DNA from: Baylisascaris procyonis
Lineage: Eukaryota > Nematoda > Chromadorea > Rhabditida > Ascarididae
Assembly (NCBI GenBank): GCA_037389465.1
Contig: JAZARR010000234.1
Coordinates: 1-64,000 of the forward strand
Direction: 5' to 3'
Length of the DNA stretch: 64,000 bases
The translations under genes and the position numbers were made by a program. Below are positions 46,451-59,160 of this stretch, one piece after another (the first letter of the stretch is position 1; each line of letters starts with the position of its first letter). The notes beneath the pieces were generated by a model, which was given only the letters and a program-made list of their open reading frames with translations, was not told where the DNA came from and did not search any database.

Positions 46451-48548
46451 ATGTCCTTCCGACATCTAGGTGGCATGATGGCGATCTAGCCTTGATCCTT
46501 TCACCCTGTCTATATTCAGCATGGAGGTATAAGTGCATATTGCTGTATGATGAAATAGACTATTATAACTAAAGAAGTGTACCATAGATGCAGAACAGGC
46601 CATCATATAGCAACGCAATGTTGCATTCATCTGCTAAGCATTTGCTATTTCTGCTGAGTTATATGCAGCACATTTCAACTTCAATATAGAAGGTTTGCTA
46701 TGCATCGCAAGCACTCAAACACCATCTATAGATAGCAATGTGGGTAAAATGCCTATCACTTGAAGGTGTTGAACGCCGTTTTATGGGTTTATTACTCACC
46801 GCTACGTGGCAGACGTTTTACTAACCTCATTTTACCCATTTTCGAATAAAGGGTTAAAGCATGGAATTCTTTTCCTAGATCGTTAATCGCTCCACTGTGC
46901 CACATACAATGGAAGATTTGTTAAATTACTTGTATCTGTGTTCGCTAAGAATTCACTCAAGAGGGTCGACTACTTTCGCTACAAATTATACCATATTCCT
47001 TTCATTCCTTCATTTTATGACAGTGTTTCCATTTAGTGCTATAATAGTACTATTTCGTTATTTGTGTGTTTTTATATCCTACATGTAAACGGTTACCATC
47101 ATATCGGGTATATTTTTCGTTTATTTGTTTCTTCCTCATTCGAAATGAATTTTCGCCTATTATTTCATCTTTTATTTATTTTCGTTTCTCATTGAGAATC
47201 ATACAAAAAATATGGGGACACAAAGACAAGTAGAACAAAGAAGGAAAGCCAGAAAGCGTCCAGATGATTGGGCATAAAACAGCTCTAGATTCAATACGCA
47301 TCAGCAGCAATAGGTGAAAATCAAAACAACTAAGCAGCAGTTTTAAGAATAGATGGTAGAGTAGATGCATTGACGATATCTGGAAAAAGTAGATTCTAAC
47401 TTCTCAAAACTTCGGGCAGGAAACTCATCAGAACATTGTTTACGCGGCAATACTTTTTGGGAGATGAAATCTGTGCGAACGTCGTTGCGGGAAGAGGCAA
47501 AGTGAAACATTTCTCGGAATGGGATGTCAGAAAAGTAGCCAAAAGTTTTATATTAGGGAATCAAGTAAAACTTAAGACCTCGACATTCTACTGACTTCAG
47601 GTTAGAGATTTTTAGCATTGCAGTGTAATTTGTTGTGTATGGGTCGCAGTGGATTTTAGGGAAAGCAGTACTAATGAAGCGTTTCTGGACGTTTTCGGGC
47701 AGTCTGAAATCAGAAACCAAAAAAAGAGTAGTGCATTATTTCTGTACGAAATTTGAAGGGGATCCTTTGGTTGCGACGTGGGATCGTCCCCTCTATGGCT
47801 TGTATTTGCAGGCAGTTAGTTTTGGGGGGTAAAAATATTGTCTGTTAGTAATTTCAATAAATCGGAATAAGGAGAGGATCAGGTGGGTGATGGGCGACAG
47901 CGGTGGTATTTGAGGGCTGCGGAATTATGCTCGACGTTGATGCGCTAAGTCTCGGTGACTCTAGTGAAACGTTGCTCCCGAAAGATGACTATACTTCTTC
48001 GTGCTCTCATTTTATGCTGTTATTTATCAGGCTCTCCATCGTCTAATAGTAATGGATATATAGAAGTGAACGCGCTCGGCATTCTCGAAAAGCAATGCTA
48101 ACGACCTTGTTTCGAATATTGATGCCTCTAGTTCTCGAAATTGGTTCATTGCACTTTAGACGTTTGAATAAATGTTATTGCGCTGCTCTGCATGCACCCT
48201 GATATCATCAATTGAAAGAGGAAGTTCATCCTCGAGAAGAAAAGAATGATGTATGTTTATAGCGAACATTTTCTTTTTTAAATGGGGAACGCATTCACGT
48301 TGACATGCTACCCCGAGGTCTGGATAGTAGATGGAGCAATGTAAGAGATCTCTGAAGCCCCTTCTCCTAAGTAGACAGTACTGTCTTTCCTCTCCGAAGA
48401 CCTTTCCTTCGGCGGCATGTATCTACAGCACACTGCTTATGAAGGATGTATCAGTTTTTGAAGCAGACTTTCTTTTCTCCTACACTTCTTCAACAGGATG
48501 CCTATGATGGGAAGGACATATAGAATCGTTCTTAAAGCGCGAAAGATT
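46451..48548. other. No supportable gene
   Basis: Only unconnected frames are seen, such as 46897-47088 (+, hydrophobic), 47176-47370 (-) and 47635-47832 (+). The last overlaps another open frame from about 47650 (STNEAFLDVFGQSEIRN). No splice pairs or motifs support any of them. Confidence 0.4.
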
Positions 48549-48776
48549 TCATAATTGTCTAGCACGCTTCATAACCATTTGATCATGAACGTTCCCAGAA
48601 GTCACACTAACTGGATGGCATTTGATCATGTCGTGTAGACCCGTATGGAATACTAGTTTAGGAATGACATCGACATCCGACTTTTCAAAGATTTCCTTAG
48701 CTGTAATTCTGTCGGCCGGAAGCGGTCTCCAACTGCTTAAAACAGTTGATTCTCCAACTCCGGGAAGCACGATCGA
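48549..48776 (-). CDS. Candidate terminal exon, unknown protein (minus strand)
   Basis: After a possible acceptor GCAGTAG the minus strand is open for 75 codons to TGA. The peptide looks clearly coding, with balanced composition and coding-like third positions (LPADRITAKEIFEKSDVDVI, then PKLVFHTGLHDM and a basic end MKRARQL). No family is recognised. Upstream exons would lie between 48.8 and 50.4 kb but were not resolved. Confidence 0.4.
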   Translation of the reverse strand, partial: SIVLPGVGESTVLSSWRPLPADRITAKEIFEKSDVDVIPKLVFHTGLHDMIKCHPVSVTSGNVHDQMVMKRARQL

Positions 48777-50412
48777 CTACTGCTGCATTTTTTGTTTCTT
48801 CCTCAGTAAAGTAAGATAGAAATTGATGCGAAACTTTGTTCAGTATTGTTGCGTCTTAAAAATGTTTTATTTTGTAAGAAGTGAACGAAGTGGCATATCT
48901 CTTGCTTATTAAGACATTTACTTGGAATATTCGTTTATTTGAACGTATACCTGTGCATGGAATTTTCCCCTAGTTATTACGCTTATTTGCTCCCCTCTTC
49001 TGTCATCTTAGGTATTGAAGAAATATGGAACATTTAACGACAAATATTTATTTTGGGTAATAAAAAACTTGCTAAGCAAGGAATCCGATGCATTTATATG
49101 TGAAGGGAAATTTGCATTGGAAATACACCTAGGATAATTAAAAAAGACGCAGTATGATCCTAAAATCAGCCGGTGGAATTGAAGTTAGTGGAATTATTGG
49201 TTTGAATATAGACTTCTAAAAAGAAGTAAGTGGACTAAGGTTGCCATTTTGAAAGCTTTAATTAATATTATCTAATTTCGTTACTTTATCGCTAATACGG
49301 ATATCCGCATTCACTTTACCGGATTCATTTTATGCAACAATTGCAACCATTAGTCACATTGCAGTATGCGGAAGTAATTTTACTTATTCAGAAGGACAGG
49401 GATGGATACACTTCTTGAAATAGCTGAATTAATTTTGGCAAACTTTAATGCAGCGAGATCACTGGTACATTTCGTGTAACAGTTGTTCATCAGAATTCAT
49501 TTGTATTTATCTGTTTGAACGTTATTTGCCTACTTGAACACCCGAAATGTTTCCAACATGCCAACAGACAGACACAGACAGGATAGTCAACCGGAAGTAG
49601 TCTACACATTGTTAGTGAGGAATGCGATTCTCTTGTGCAAGCTGTTGCATCCATAGTGGCAAGTTGACCGACAGTCGTGATTATTACAATTTTGATTGGA
49701 ACTTTATTGAATTATATTTTTCCAGTTTGTTTTTCTGCTTTTTCCAGTTGTTGAGGCCAAATTTGCATATGATTTCTTCATGTTTTTATTAGCTAGCGAA
49801 CCGTGACATTTTCAAAATATCCTGAGAGCACGCCTGGAAATGTTCGCCGTCGATCCATATTTGTTTCACTCAGTTTGCTATACGCGGCACTTGATCACTC
49901 TCATGTAGTACTGTAGCGTTAGCAAGTTGCCCTCTCGCGCCTCTTAAAAGATATTTTCACCCTCACTCTGCGTCTATTCCCCATGAGCGGTGCGCTCTCT
50001 TTTACTCTAAATGCATTCATTGGTGATAGATGTTTGCAAAGCGGTAATATAATGACGTTTCGCAAAGAGGCGGCGTTTTTATTTTTGTCATTGAATGTAA
50101 AGGTTAACTGCTGAAATCTAGGCTGGTTGCGCTGTTTTTTTAGTTTTTAGCACCTGTTGAAGCATCAGAAGACTAGGTTTTTACATAAACCTTATTAAAG
50201 ATGTGCGTCTCAGCGCACTGCTTTTAGGCGCTTTCCACACATTTCATTTCAGTTTACGATCCTGCCTAGTAAGTGATAGAACACATACTTGCAATTTAGG
50301 CAGACGACCTCCCTTCCCATCCTCCTCCCCACCCCTTCTCCCACCTTTAACCAAATCCGCATCCCGCAACGCTTGCATAATAGAAACATGCAGGTCCTTC
50401 CATCATTAGCTT

Positions 50413-50752
50413 AGAACGTCGATTTAATGCCCGCTTGCAAAATTTCAGCTTATTTGAAGGACGGGAGGTGCATTTGCTGAATGGGCCATAGTTCTCTGCA
50501 ATGAATAGCGCATCACAGATGCCCCATCCAGCAAGTGCACTTCCCCCTTCAATTGAGCTGAAATTTTGCATTGGGGCATTAAATCGGTATGCTTAGTTGA
50601 ATGGTGGGAAAACTTGCACGTTTTTGTTACAAGTTTTCCAGTTTCTATGATGAGCGTTAATACTCGTTTGTAGAGTGGAGAGTACGGTAGTGGCGCGTAC
50701 ACAATGAGAGGCAGGAGCTCAGCTCCGTTCGCGTTCACAGCCGGATGCCACC
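50413..50752. mobile_element. Palindromic MITE-like element, truncated copy
   Basis: This copy is similar over its length to the element at 61656-62143. One arm is complete, ending in CAGGAGCTCAGCTCCGTTCG. The other arm begins only at GATTTAATGCCC, so about 150 outer bases are missing. The inner arms still pair (GCAAAATTTCAGCT against AGCTGAAATTTTGC). It marks the start of the G/T-rich domain. Confidence 0.85.
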
Positions 50753-51213
50753 GTTCGCTGCAATAGAGCCAGGAGTTTATACATCGATGAATGATAAACG
50801 CTAAATTATCGATTTTTCTTTGTGGCAGCGGAATGTTTAGTGGCGCCCTTTATTTGAATATACATTCGCCGCGAGGTTCTCAGGCAACTGATTTTTGAAA
50901 AACTGTAGTCTTCCGACACGAGGGTTAGTGACGCGAATCATCGGCAACGATTTGTTTTCAATCGTCGGTGTGGAGGTCTTAACGGGAGGTCGGTTGAGGG
51001 AGGTGATAGTTGTGATTTGTGAGGTGCGTATGGAAGGATGGTTTATAGTCAGTGGTGTCGATGAGCTGTTGTTTGGAAGGTTTTTTGCACCATCCCGAAT
51101 TAGGGTTGTGGTTGTAGTAGATGGCTTAAGAGTCGAAGTGTTGAGTATTTCTACGTAATTTTATACTCACTGACAGTTCTCATGGTCACCAGCTAGTCTA
51201 ACAGTTTGTTGCA

Positions 51214-51262
51214 TTGGGGTGGGGGGTGGGGGGGGGAGAGGGGGGAGACGAGAAGGAGAGGG
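51214..51262 (+). promoter_or_regulatory. G-run cluster upstream of rsp-3 (quadruplex-capable)
   Basis: The plus strand carries dense G-runs here, including uninterrupted runs of six and nine G, and a second cluster (GGGGGCGGGGGGGAGGG) at 51394-51410. Four or more G-tracts with short loops can form a G-quadruplex. The position, 330-530 bases upstream of the rsp-3 ATG, suggests promoter or 5' leader; the role is inferred. Confidence 0.5.
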
Positions 51263-51743
51263 AGGCAGGGAGAAGTGGGTTTTAGTGAAAAACTTATAAT
51301 AAGCATTTATCTAATTCACTGCCCCAGAAAAAAAACGGAGAGGGTATAATTTCGTTATTGCAGCATAATTAGGAAGGTGAGTTCTCTGTCGATGGGGGCG
51401 GGGGGGAGGGATGTAGATTGGTGGTTCGGTTGGCAGGGGAGGACTCCAAACTTGACGCATTATTAATTTTGATGATCCTGTGAAGCTAACTAGTTATGAG
51501 TGCGTCCCATGTGCATGCTTGTCTACGTCGTAATCTTACTCCATCTATCCCACCTTCCATCGCTTCCCTCTGCCCTTTCGGGCGGGAATACTAAGTTTTT
51601 AGTCAGCTGTAATGCTGAGTTTTCTATTCCTTTCCAATAGTGAAGAAAAAAGCGCGTTAATCGATAGCGACGATGGTCGTGTCTTATAAAATAAAATGTG
51701 CGTTTTTGGTGATGGTCATATTCATTAAAATTACAGATTCTAA

Positions 51744-54700
51744 ATGGGCAGCAGACGTGATTGTCGTGTTTATGTGGGCAATTTGCCATCGAACGTCAAA
51801 CAGAGAGATTTGGAAGATCTATTCGACAAATACGGACGTATTTGTTTCATCGACGTTAAGTACAGCCGGGGTGCTCCGTTCGCTTTTCTGGAGTTCGAAG
51901 ATTCACGGTAAGTCTTTTAAATGTGCTTTTTAGGAGCGAATACAGCTTAATACAGGAAAATTAGCAAAAGGAGGAAGGGGGAGAGAAAGAGGATGCACTT
52001 GGTTGGACGGGAAAACTTCAATTTCGTTTTCAACTCTCAAAAACCTCTCTTAGCTTGTTCGATGGATTATTGGTCTCAGCGTAGTTGCACATTTCTATCT
52101 TAATAAAAAATATTCCCGATTATGTACGCTTCTTATGTTTTTTAATTTGCAAGAAAAGATGATTTACCCTAGTGAAATGTATTGAACATTTTGCATAATA
52201 GGATGGTTAACTTATATATCCGTTATGAGTAAGATGCGATGGATCTTTACATTATGGTACGCTCAGTGCAGAAGAGGTTGGATCATCACTTAATTTCACA
52301 GACTGGACGGCTGTGAAGTGACTACTCATTGCTCTAGCATGGATCATGAGATCATTCAGTATTAATGTTGTGGGTTGCTGATGATGTTGCACCTGTGTGT
52401 AGTGCTTAATGACAGCTGTCAAGAAAAATGGACCTATGAGAACTACATAAGCTGAAAGGGGGATGGGTTTTCAACTGCGAGATGACCAATGGATATGTAT
52501 GCATATAAAGATGCTATTTCCCCAATCGTTTTTTTTGCGCAGTTTTAGGACATCATCTGATTTGGTTTGGGATTTCAGTAATGCGTGATTGCAACAGCTA
52601 GATGACTTGCATCTCTTTTATGTTTTCCATGAATGGTAGTGTGATGTTGGCCACATTGTTCTTGACTAAAAGCCATGTGTCGTTCAGATTTATTTAGTAC
52701 TTATTAATGAAGTCTGCGGAAGTGAACGTGGTTTTTATGCTCGTTGAGAAGGGGGAAGAAGAAAAAGCAATGCTTGAAAATTTTTATGCTCGTAAATTGC
52801 TTTCCGTCTCCTAGGATGAGAGGGGAAGATGAATATAATGAGCCTCCTCACTGCATTTTTCCACTGGTCACCGTACTTCAAATGTTGAGTGTTGTTACCA
52901 CTTTGCAATGCTTTGATTTGTTCAGTGTTTTATTGTTGGTTTTGAAATGCTTTGTTTGTCCTAACTGAAAAGTCTCACAAATGGCTACAAATGGATTGAA
53001 ATTGTCAAAGAATTTCAGGTCCTTATATCTTTGTAGAAATAGAAAAAAGGACGACGAATAACGGTACGTAATGTTTTCCCGAAGATTGTTGTTTAGCCAA
53101 TCGTTGGCAAAATTGCATCAGACGGTGCGCTTAGTTAAGCATTTCTGATGTTGCAACTTCCTTGGTGTGGTCTTCTTTTGCAATTTCAGTCAATCTTGAG
53201 CGATCGAGCATATCGCTTGCACCTTAAGTATAAAGAAGGGAGGAAAGAAATTGAAGATCGCTTTTTTGCACTACGATTTTTTTTCTTTTTTTTTTTGAGA
53301 AGCAAGTGGTTATCGTAATGTTTTAGTGATGCCGAAGACGCGATACGTGGTCGCGATGGCTACGACTTGGATGGTTGTCGCATTCGTGTGGAGATGACGC
53401 GAGGAGTGGGTCCGCGCGGTCCCGGCGGTCGGCCTATCTATGGCGGTGCTGGGTATGATCGCCGTCCTCCGGCGCCAAGAGGACCACCTGTACGTCGAAG
53501 TGGATATCGTGTGATCATCTCCGGACTTCCGGCATCCGGCTCTTGGCAAGATTTAAAGGTATTGATTGCTGCTTTTGCAGTCATTCTTTGCTTTGCCTGC
53601 ATCGAAGTACTGAAATTTGCAATTCACGAAAACGGGTGTATTTTGCGAATTAAGCGCTGAAAGGGAAGGGGGAGGAGAAGGAAGTTCTGCAATAAGAAGC
53701 TCATACGCGAAGTGGCACAATACGTGCCGGAGAGGGGAAGATATGAGGGGAGAATAGGAGTTTATGACGTTTGCTGCATCCCAGATAGCAGTTATCTGGT
53801 AATCAAGCAATCGAGGTGTGTTGCATGCCTTATATAAAAGAAAGTGAACACGAGTAGTGTGCTGTGCTTTCGGCGAGGCGCGTCAATGTTTAATCTTTGA
53901 GCTATGTATACAGATGCACGGAATTGGTGGAGCTGAGGTCTGAGCTATTCCATCGCGGTTTCCGTCACATATAGGAGGTGCCTACCTCTTATACTCAAGC
54001 ATTATTTCATGACTATGCTCGCATACAATAGAAGGACACTTTTTGTATGCGTGACCCGTGGGTTCATTTTTTGCTCACTTTGAACAAACATTTTGTCTTC
54101 ACAGGATGCGTATAGGTGTGTTTTTAAAACGCTCAGCAAGCATGATTACCACCTCATGATCGGCACTTCATCCTGTTCAAAAAAAAAAAAACTGTGTCGG
54201 AATTCGGAAATTAAGAGGGCAAAAGTTGCCTCTTTTGTAATTTGTTTCAACGAGTTTGTACTCTGAGGGCTAGCTTTGCTCTTGTTGTCGCTACTTTAAG
54301 AAACATATATTGATTGATGTCTTGATCGTAGGCTTTTGGTTCGCGATATCGTCATAACATCCTGAACTTGACGGGTTCGTGGGAGGGATGGAATGGTTGA
54401 ATATTCCGGAAGTTTTGAGACTTTAAGGAAAATTGGGGAACTCATATCTCAGTGAGCGGCGAAGTAGAACCATCGAAAAATTGCACTAGTATTAATGTAG
54501 ATACGTATACTGACATGTTTAAACAACTTTAATAGAGTATATCCACTTACGTGTAGAGAACGTATACGCAAGTGCTCAAACCCTAACCTCACGCGATCCT
54601 ACAACTTCACCTAGGCGGAAGTGGAAGCAATATGAAAGGAGTTCATTCGTATGAGTGCTGTGTTGATTAAAGTGGGAAAAGTAATGCGCTCAGAGCAGTA

Positions 54701-57026
54701 TAACGTTTTACTGATATATGTCTGTGGTCGAAGTAAACACAGGTCCATTTATTTAAAACGCCGTGCCGCGACTCCGTGAGTAAAATTCGTGCTGTATGTC
54801 GAACTTATGTGCGGTGCATATAAGGTATCACTGCGGTTGCTAATGTGTATGTACGCTGTTTGAAGAGTTTCTGCAGTGGGGTGGAAGAAGGGGAATCGGA
54901 AAGCAATTCGAAATTGCTTTCCGATGTAGTGTTGATCACACTATTACGTGATGCAGTAGTGAGGTTGGTGGTCGGTACCTTTATTGTAGCATGTAGTCAG
55001 ATGCTTTCAGGATCACATGCGTGACGCTGGTGATATCTGCTACGCGGACGTTTACAAGGATGGAACCGGTGTGGTCGAATACACAAAGTATGATGATATG
55101 AAGTACGCTGTTCGCAAGCTTGATGACACGAAGTTCAAGTCACATGAGGTTAGAGTTTTTGATCGAATGCATGCTTGGACAGGTTTCCGGTCAGCAGATA
55201 CAGTGGGAGAAAACTTACGCTGTGAAACGCTCTTTTCGCAAGTATATTATCTTTTTCCTAATGTGGTGTCTGATGTTGATAAGTCCTTAAAACAGTTGTC
55301 ACCGTGAAGGGAAAAGAAATGTATCGTCTTGCATCTGAAGTGCTGCAAGGCGTCAGTCTATCTCAGTATGTCATCCTATCTTTTGAACGCGAATATTCCA
55401 GCACATATTCTTTGTTTAAAACTGTGCATCACACAGATATTTCGTCACCAACTTATAGCAACTTTAGCATATCAGAGTGAAGAGTTACAGGTAGTGATTC
55501 TGGGAGTTCATTCGTTTCCTGGACAGTAAGAAGCCTCGACCTTTGATGTTTTTGAAACTGAACGGGGCACATATTAAGAATTTTTTGTTCTTTGCGAGCG
55601 TGTAAAGGTGGACAACCGTCTATAGGTCGTTTTCTTCTACGACGATCGCTAAAAGATCGATGGTTCAAAAAAGGCAGAAGTTTTATCTCTCATTAGAACA
55701 TCCAGCGTGACCATTGCATTCACACCATTTCTATCCTTAAAAATAGATATTTGCCCAAGCCCACTCCTTAAAATATTGTACCTTGCTATGCTGTCCTCGG
55801 AAAGTTGCCGTTTATGTTTTTTTTCGTTTATCTGTTCCCCAGAAAATTGGACAATTTTTTGCACCTGGGGTTTTGTAAGACATTATATTGGCATTATTTA
55901 TGGTGCAGCGACAGCTTTGCCAAAATTTCGCAACATTTGTCTTTCATTTTTCTTACGGTCCCCATCTCTGGTTTCGTTAACCGACCTTGGTTAGTATGGA
56001 AATTCATTTCAGTTGATTGTTGCTGAAGGTGGAGAGGGAAGCTGTCTTTTCGCAATCATTGGTACAGTGAGCGTACTTTAGTTAAGTCAATAACAATTGC
56101 TTTTGCCACTATACTTATTTTGCTCCGGCGGGCAACATTTTTATGTTAGCATCGTCGAGTATATCCATGTTGCAGGCACGTGATATCTGCAGTTAAAGTG
56201 CCAGCTGCAGTTCCAACGTTTTCTTTTGGTAAGAAAAAGTGCTGTAGAATTTGACGTCACTTAGGCCGGTTGCCTAGTGCGAGTCGCATTTCTAACGGCT
56301 GCTGGCTAGTACTACCGTCGGATATTGAACTGTTTTTCAAGAATCACATGGTGACAAGAAAACGAAATGCAGCATTGGGAAGAATTCATGTTAACAAGCT
56401 CGTTTGTTTATTTGTTTTATATAAATGTTGTAACCTCAGGTTATCGGGTCACTCGCTGCTGTATCAATAGTATCTTTTTTATTTTATAACGAAAGCTGTC
56501 GTAAACTTTATTTTGGGTATGAACGTCTTGCTTCATTCTTCAGTAGAAAGGACCAAGTGTTTTCTTACTTCATCTGTGCAAAATTTTAGGAGCGCAGAAA
56601 TTTGTACAAGTAGAAGAATTGTTTATATATAGATGACTCGAAAGTCCACCATCCGTTCGTGCAGAAGAGTTAATTAGAGGATGAGAATTTCATTAGAGTT
56701 AATTAATTGGTGGATGAGGTGAGCATCACCGCTTATCAGGATGGGGCTACTGTAATGCCAGCACTTTTCTGAGAATTTATATAGGTGAGCGCTCCAGCAA
56801 ATTATAGTCCTTGAAAGAAGGTCGTTTGCAGGGGGATACGTCGTACATCAGAGTGCGTGAGGCAAGTGCTCGCAGTCGCTCACGCACGCGTTCGCGTTCA
56901 CCACACACGAAGCGCGACTCGCCGCAGTACAGTCCAGCTAGATCGGGATCACGGTCGCGTTCTGCGTCTCCGGCGCGCTCGAAGTCGAAGTCGAACACTC
57001 CGCACTCGTTGCGCTCTCGTTCTTGA
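51744..57026 (+). CDS. rsp-3: SR splicing factor SRSF1/ASF-SF2 orthologue
   Basis: This SR protein binds exonic enhancers and controls constitutive and alternative splicing in the nucleus. Exons 51744-51907, 53327-53558, 55011-55148 and 56832-57026 join in phase to 242 residues. RRM1 has RNP2 VYVGNL (9-14) and RNP1-like [10 protein letters not shown] (42-51). A Gly/Arg/Pro linker (about 80-112) follows. RRM2 is the pseudo-RRM type with YRVIISGLP and the SRSF1 signature SWQDLKDHMR (127-136), split across introns 2/3. GDTSYIRV (179-186; GETAYIRV in vertebrates) leads into the RS domain to the end. The splice sites are good (CG/GTAAGT, TTTTAG, TTTCAG, TTTGCAG). ATTACAG ends 7 bases before the ATG, a likely trans-splice acceptor. 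Introns are 1.4-1.7 kb. No AATAAA occurs until 58939, so the 3' UTR may be long. Confidence 0.95.
54895..54925 (+). promoter_or_regulatory. Perfect 14-bp hairpin in rsp-3 intron 2
   Basis: The arms ATCGGAAAGCAATT and AATTGCTTTCCGAT are exact reverse complements separated by 3 bases. The hairpin lies 85 bases upstream of exon 3, in the pre-mRNA region where branch point and acceptor are recognised. SR genes are commonly autoregulated through structured introns, so a splicing role is plausible but inferred. Confidence 0.8.
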
Positions 57027-57456
57027 ACGCAGACACCCCTCGAACCCGATCCGCCAACTCTTCAAGCGTACGCCCTTTATCACATCCTACATCACCTTGG
57101 GTCTCTTTCAGTCGAGGACTTTTGATTTCGTGAGCACATAACCGAGGGCTGGTCTTTCTCAAAGGCAGCGTCTTGTGGACCCATCGCAGACCCAACCGTT
57201 GCCCTCTCAGCTGTCCTTTGAGAAAAAATGATGCTTACGAAATCTACATTCCTCGATATCAAAGAGTGCCATCCACTTCATTAATATTTGTTTGCGGTGT
57301 GTCAGGTCACTTTTGATGGATAAAGACAAGCGGTGGACGCAGAGATGAGGATGGGGCCTTTCATTTCTGCATCCGCACGGACCATTCACGTTTGATTACA
57401 GTGATTGTTGAAACAATCTGCCGTTTGGTATTTGAGGCTCCCTTTCCCTCGAAATC

Positions 57457-58122
57457 TTGAAATTATTTAGAATTTTCCTGGTAAAACGGAACGAAATTTC
57501 AAAAGACGTCGATGGTCAGATGGTCAGTGGGTTTCAGATCTCCACACCGCGCTGTCTGCGTTTGAGCGTTTTGGTCCGTGCATATTGCTTGCTCCTGCTT
57601 TTTCACGGTCTACATATTACATGTTTTTTCGTTCGCGGTCCACATGTTACCATTTTTTTGTTCACAGTCATTTCTATCCTAATACCGTTATGCGTCATCC
57701 TTTTTTTTCTATTTCTACAAAAGCCCAGTCGTGATGGGAACAGATCCAGTGGTTTACGATTAGATTTTAGTGAGTCAGTAATTTTTTCACTGTTGGACCT
57801 CCTGCAATATTATAATGTGCTATTTTTCGTTGTCTCGATGAACCCATCACCACTATCGCATTTCATTTCTCTTATTCTTCTTGAACAAGAATGGGATGAT
57901 CTTTTGAAACTGTTGCTCATGAAGAACTCGAGTCCCAGAAACAGACGTCGAAATTCGCGTCTTTTTTTTTCAGCGTTTGGGAACACAGGGCATTTCCATG
58001 GGTCATCCTTGACCCAGGCGCAGTTACTTCCTTATTACCGGCCATTGAAGTTCTTTTATTTTATGTCTTTAGCATGCTTCGTTTTGAGCAGGGAGCCACT
58101 TGAATGCTCTCTTTGTTCATAA
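57457..58122 (+). other. 221-codon open frame in pyrimidine-rich DNA
   Basis: This is the longest ORF of the window, but it lies just past rsp-3 in T-rich DNA where TAA/TAG/TGA are depleted. The translation is Phe/Leu-rich, matches no family, and includes a local imperfect duplication around 57600-57670 (CGGTCTACATATTACATG and a relative). It is more likely rsp-3 3' UTR or intergenic sequence than a protein. Confidence 0.25.
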
Positions 58123-58938
58123 GCATCCTGCAGTTGTTCCTTCTTTTTTCTCGTTCTTCATCACGTCTTTTAATTTCTCTGTATTTCAGTTATTTTGTTT
58201 CAGTTATTCCATATTCCCAACAGTATGACCAGTATGTTTTGGGAGAAACTGAAGCTGTTGGTCTTGATAGACAAGGAATTTTTTGCACCAAGATTTTTCT
58301 TGCCTTATAAACGTTTCTTGAAAGTACTGTCAGAGCTTCTTTTTGTACGTGAAAAATTACGGGTGAAAAAGTATTTTTGCTTTGAGGTTATGAATTATTT
58401 TACTACTATTTTGAGGCTTCACCGCTTCTCATTACTTTCCTCTACCAATACTAAGATCGGTGTCTGGCATTTTGCTTAGATTTTTATCTTTCTAAAGTTT
58501 ATGTTCAACCTGGTATTACATGGTAGGGTTCGGCGCGGTCATCCTTTCAGCCTTCCTTCCAGTTCTTTTCCCCGACATTTCCGCATCGATCAGCTATGCT
58601 CGCATTGTTAGTTTCATTCGGATTGCAATGTTCTTTTGCTGAGTGCTTATTCATTGTCGTAGAGTTGTAGTTCTTCGGCTCCGATTTGGCGATGGGAAGG
58701 GAATGAGTGTTATTCGACGGTAGATGTTTCTTGTAGATGGTTGGGCATCATTCTTGCTATCTCAGTGCCCTGTTGATGTTCGCAGGAAGATGTTAACACC
58801 GGGGTTGCTGTATTCACCGATGTGTTGCAATTGTTGTTTTTAAATAATCGGCGTTGATTTTAATGGGCAAAGATTCGAGGGGTATGCATTATTTGTCTTA
58901 TCAGGTTATCGTACGTTTGAAGCTGTTTGTTCTGGTTC

Positions 58939-58944
58939 AATAAA
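58939..58944 (+). terminator. AATAAA, possible rsp-3 polyadenylation signal
   Basis: This is the first canonical AATAAA on the plus strand after the rsp-3 stop, 1.9 kb downstream. Variant signals nearer the stop (for example around 57283) could be used instead. Confidence 0.3.
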
Positions 58945-59030
58945 CGTTAATAACACAACGAAGTGTTCTTTCAGTGAGGACAAATCTTCGCTAGTACTTG
59001 AATTACGAAGCGCACGCACGTTCTTTTGTG

Positions 59031-59160
59031 GCGATCGCTTTTCGCTGTTTTCAAACGCGGTTGAACAATCAATCGATCGACCATTTCGAATATCGATTTT
59101 CGATCGATCACCTCGAAATCGATCGCCTGAAAGCGACAATTTTTGAAACGAAGCGATCGC
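59031..59160. repeat. CGAT-rich nested palindrome cluster
   Basis: The ends are GCGATCGCTT (59031-59040) and AAGCGATCGC (59151-59160), exact inverses. Between them TTTTCAAA pairs loosely with TTTGAAA, and the centre holds many ATCGATCGA/TCGATCGAT runs. The 130-base block is extremely rich in the tetramer CGAT compared with its surroundings. It may be a small foldback element or a transcription-factor site cluster. Confidence 0.7.

Noticed and set aside
50895..51158. 87-codon Val-rich ORF upstream of rsp-3
   Set aside because: It lies in G/T-rich DNA where stops are scarce on this strand, and has no recognisable domain.
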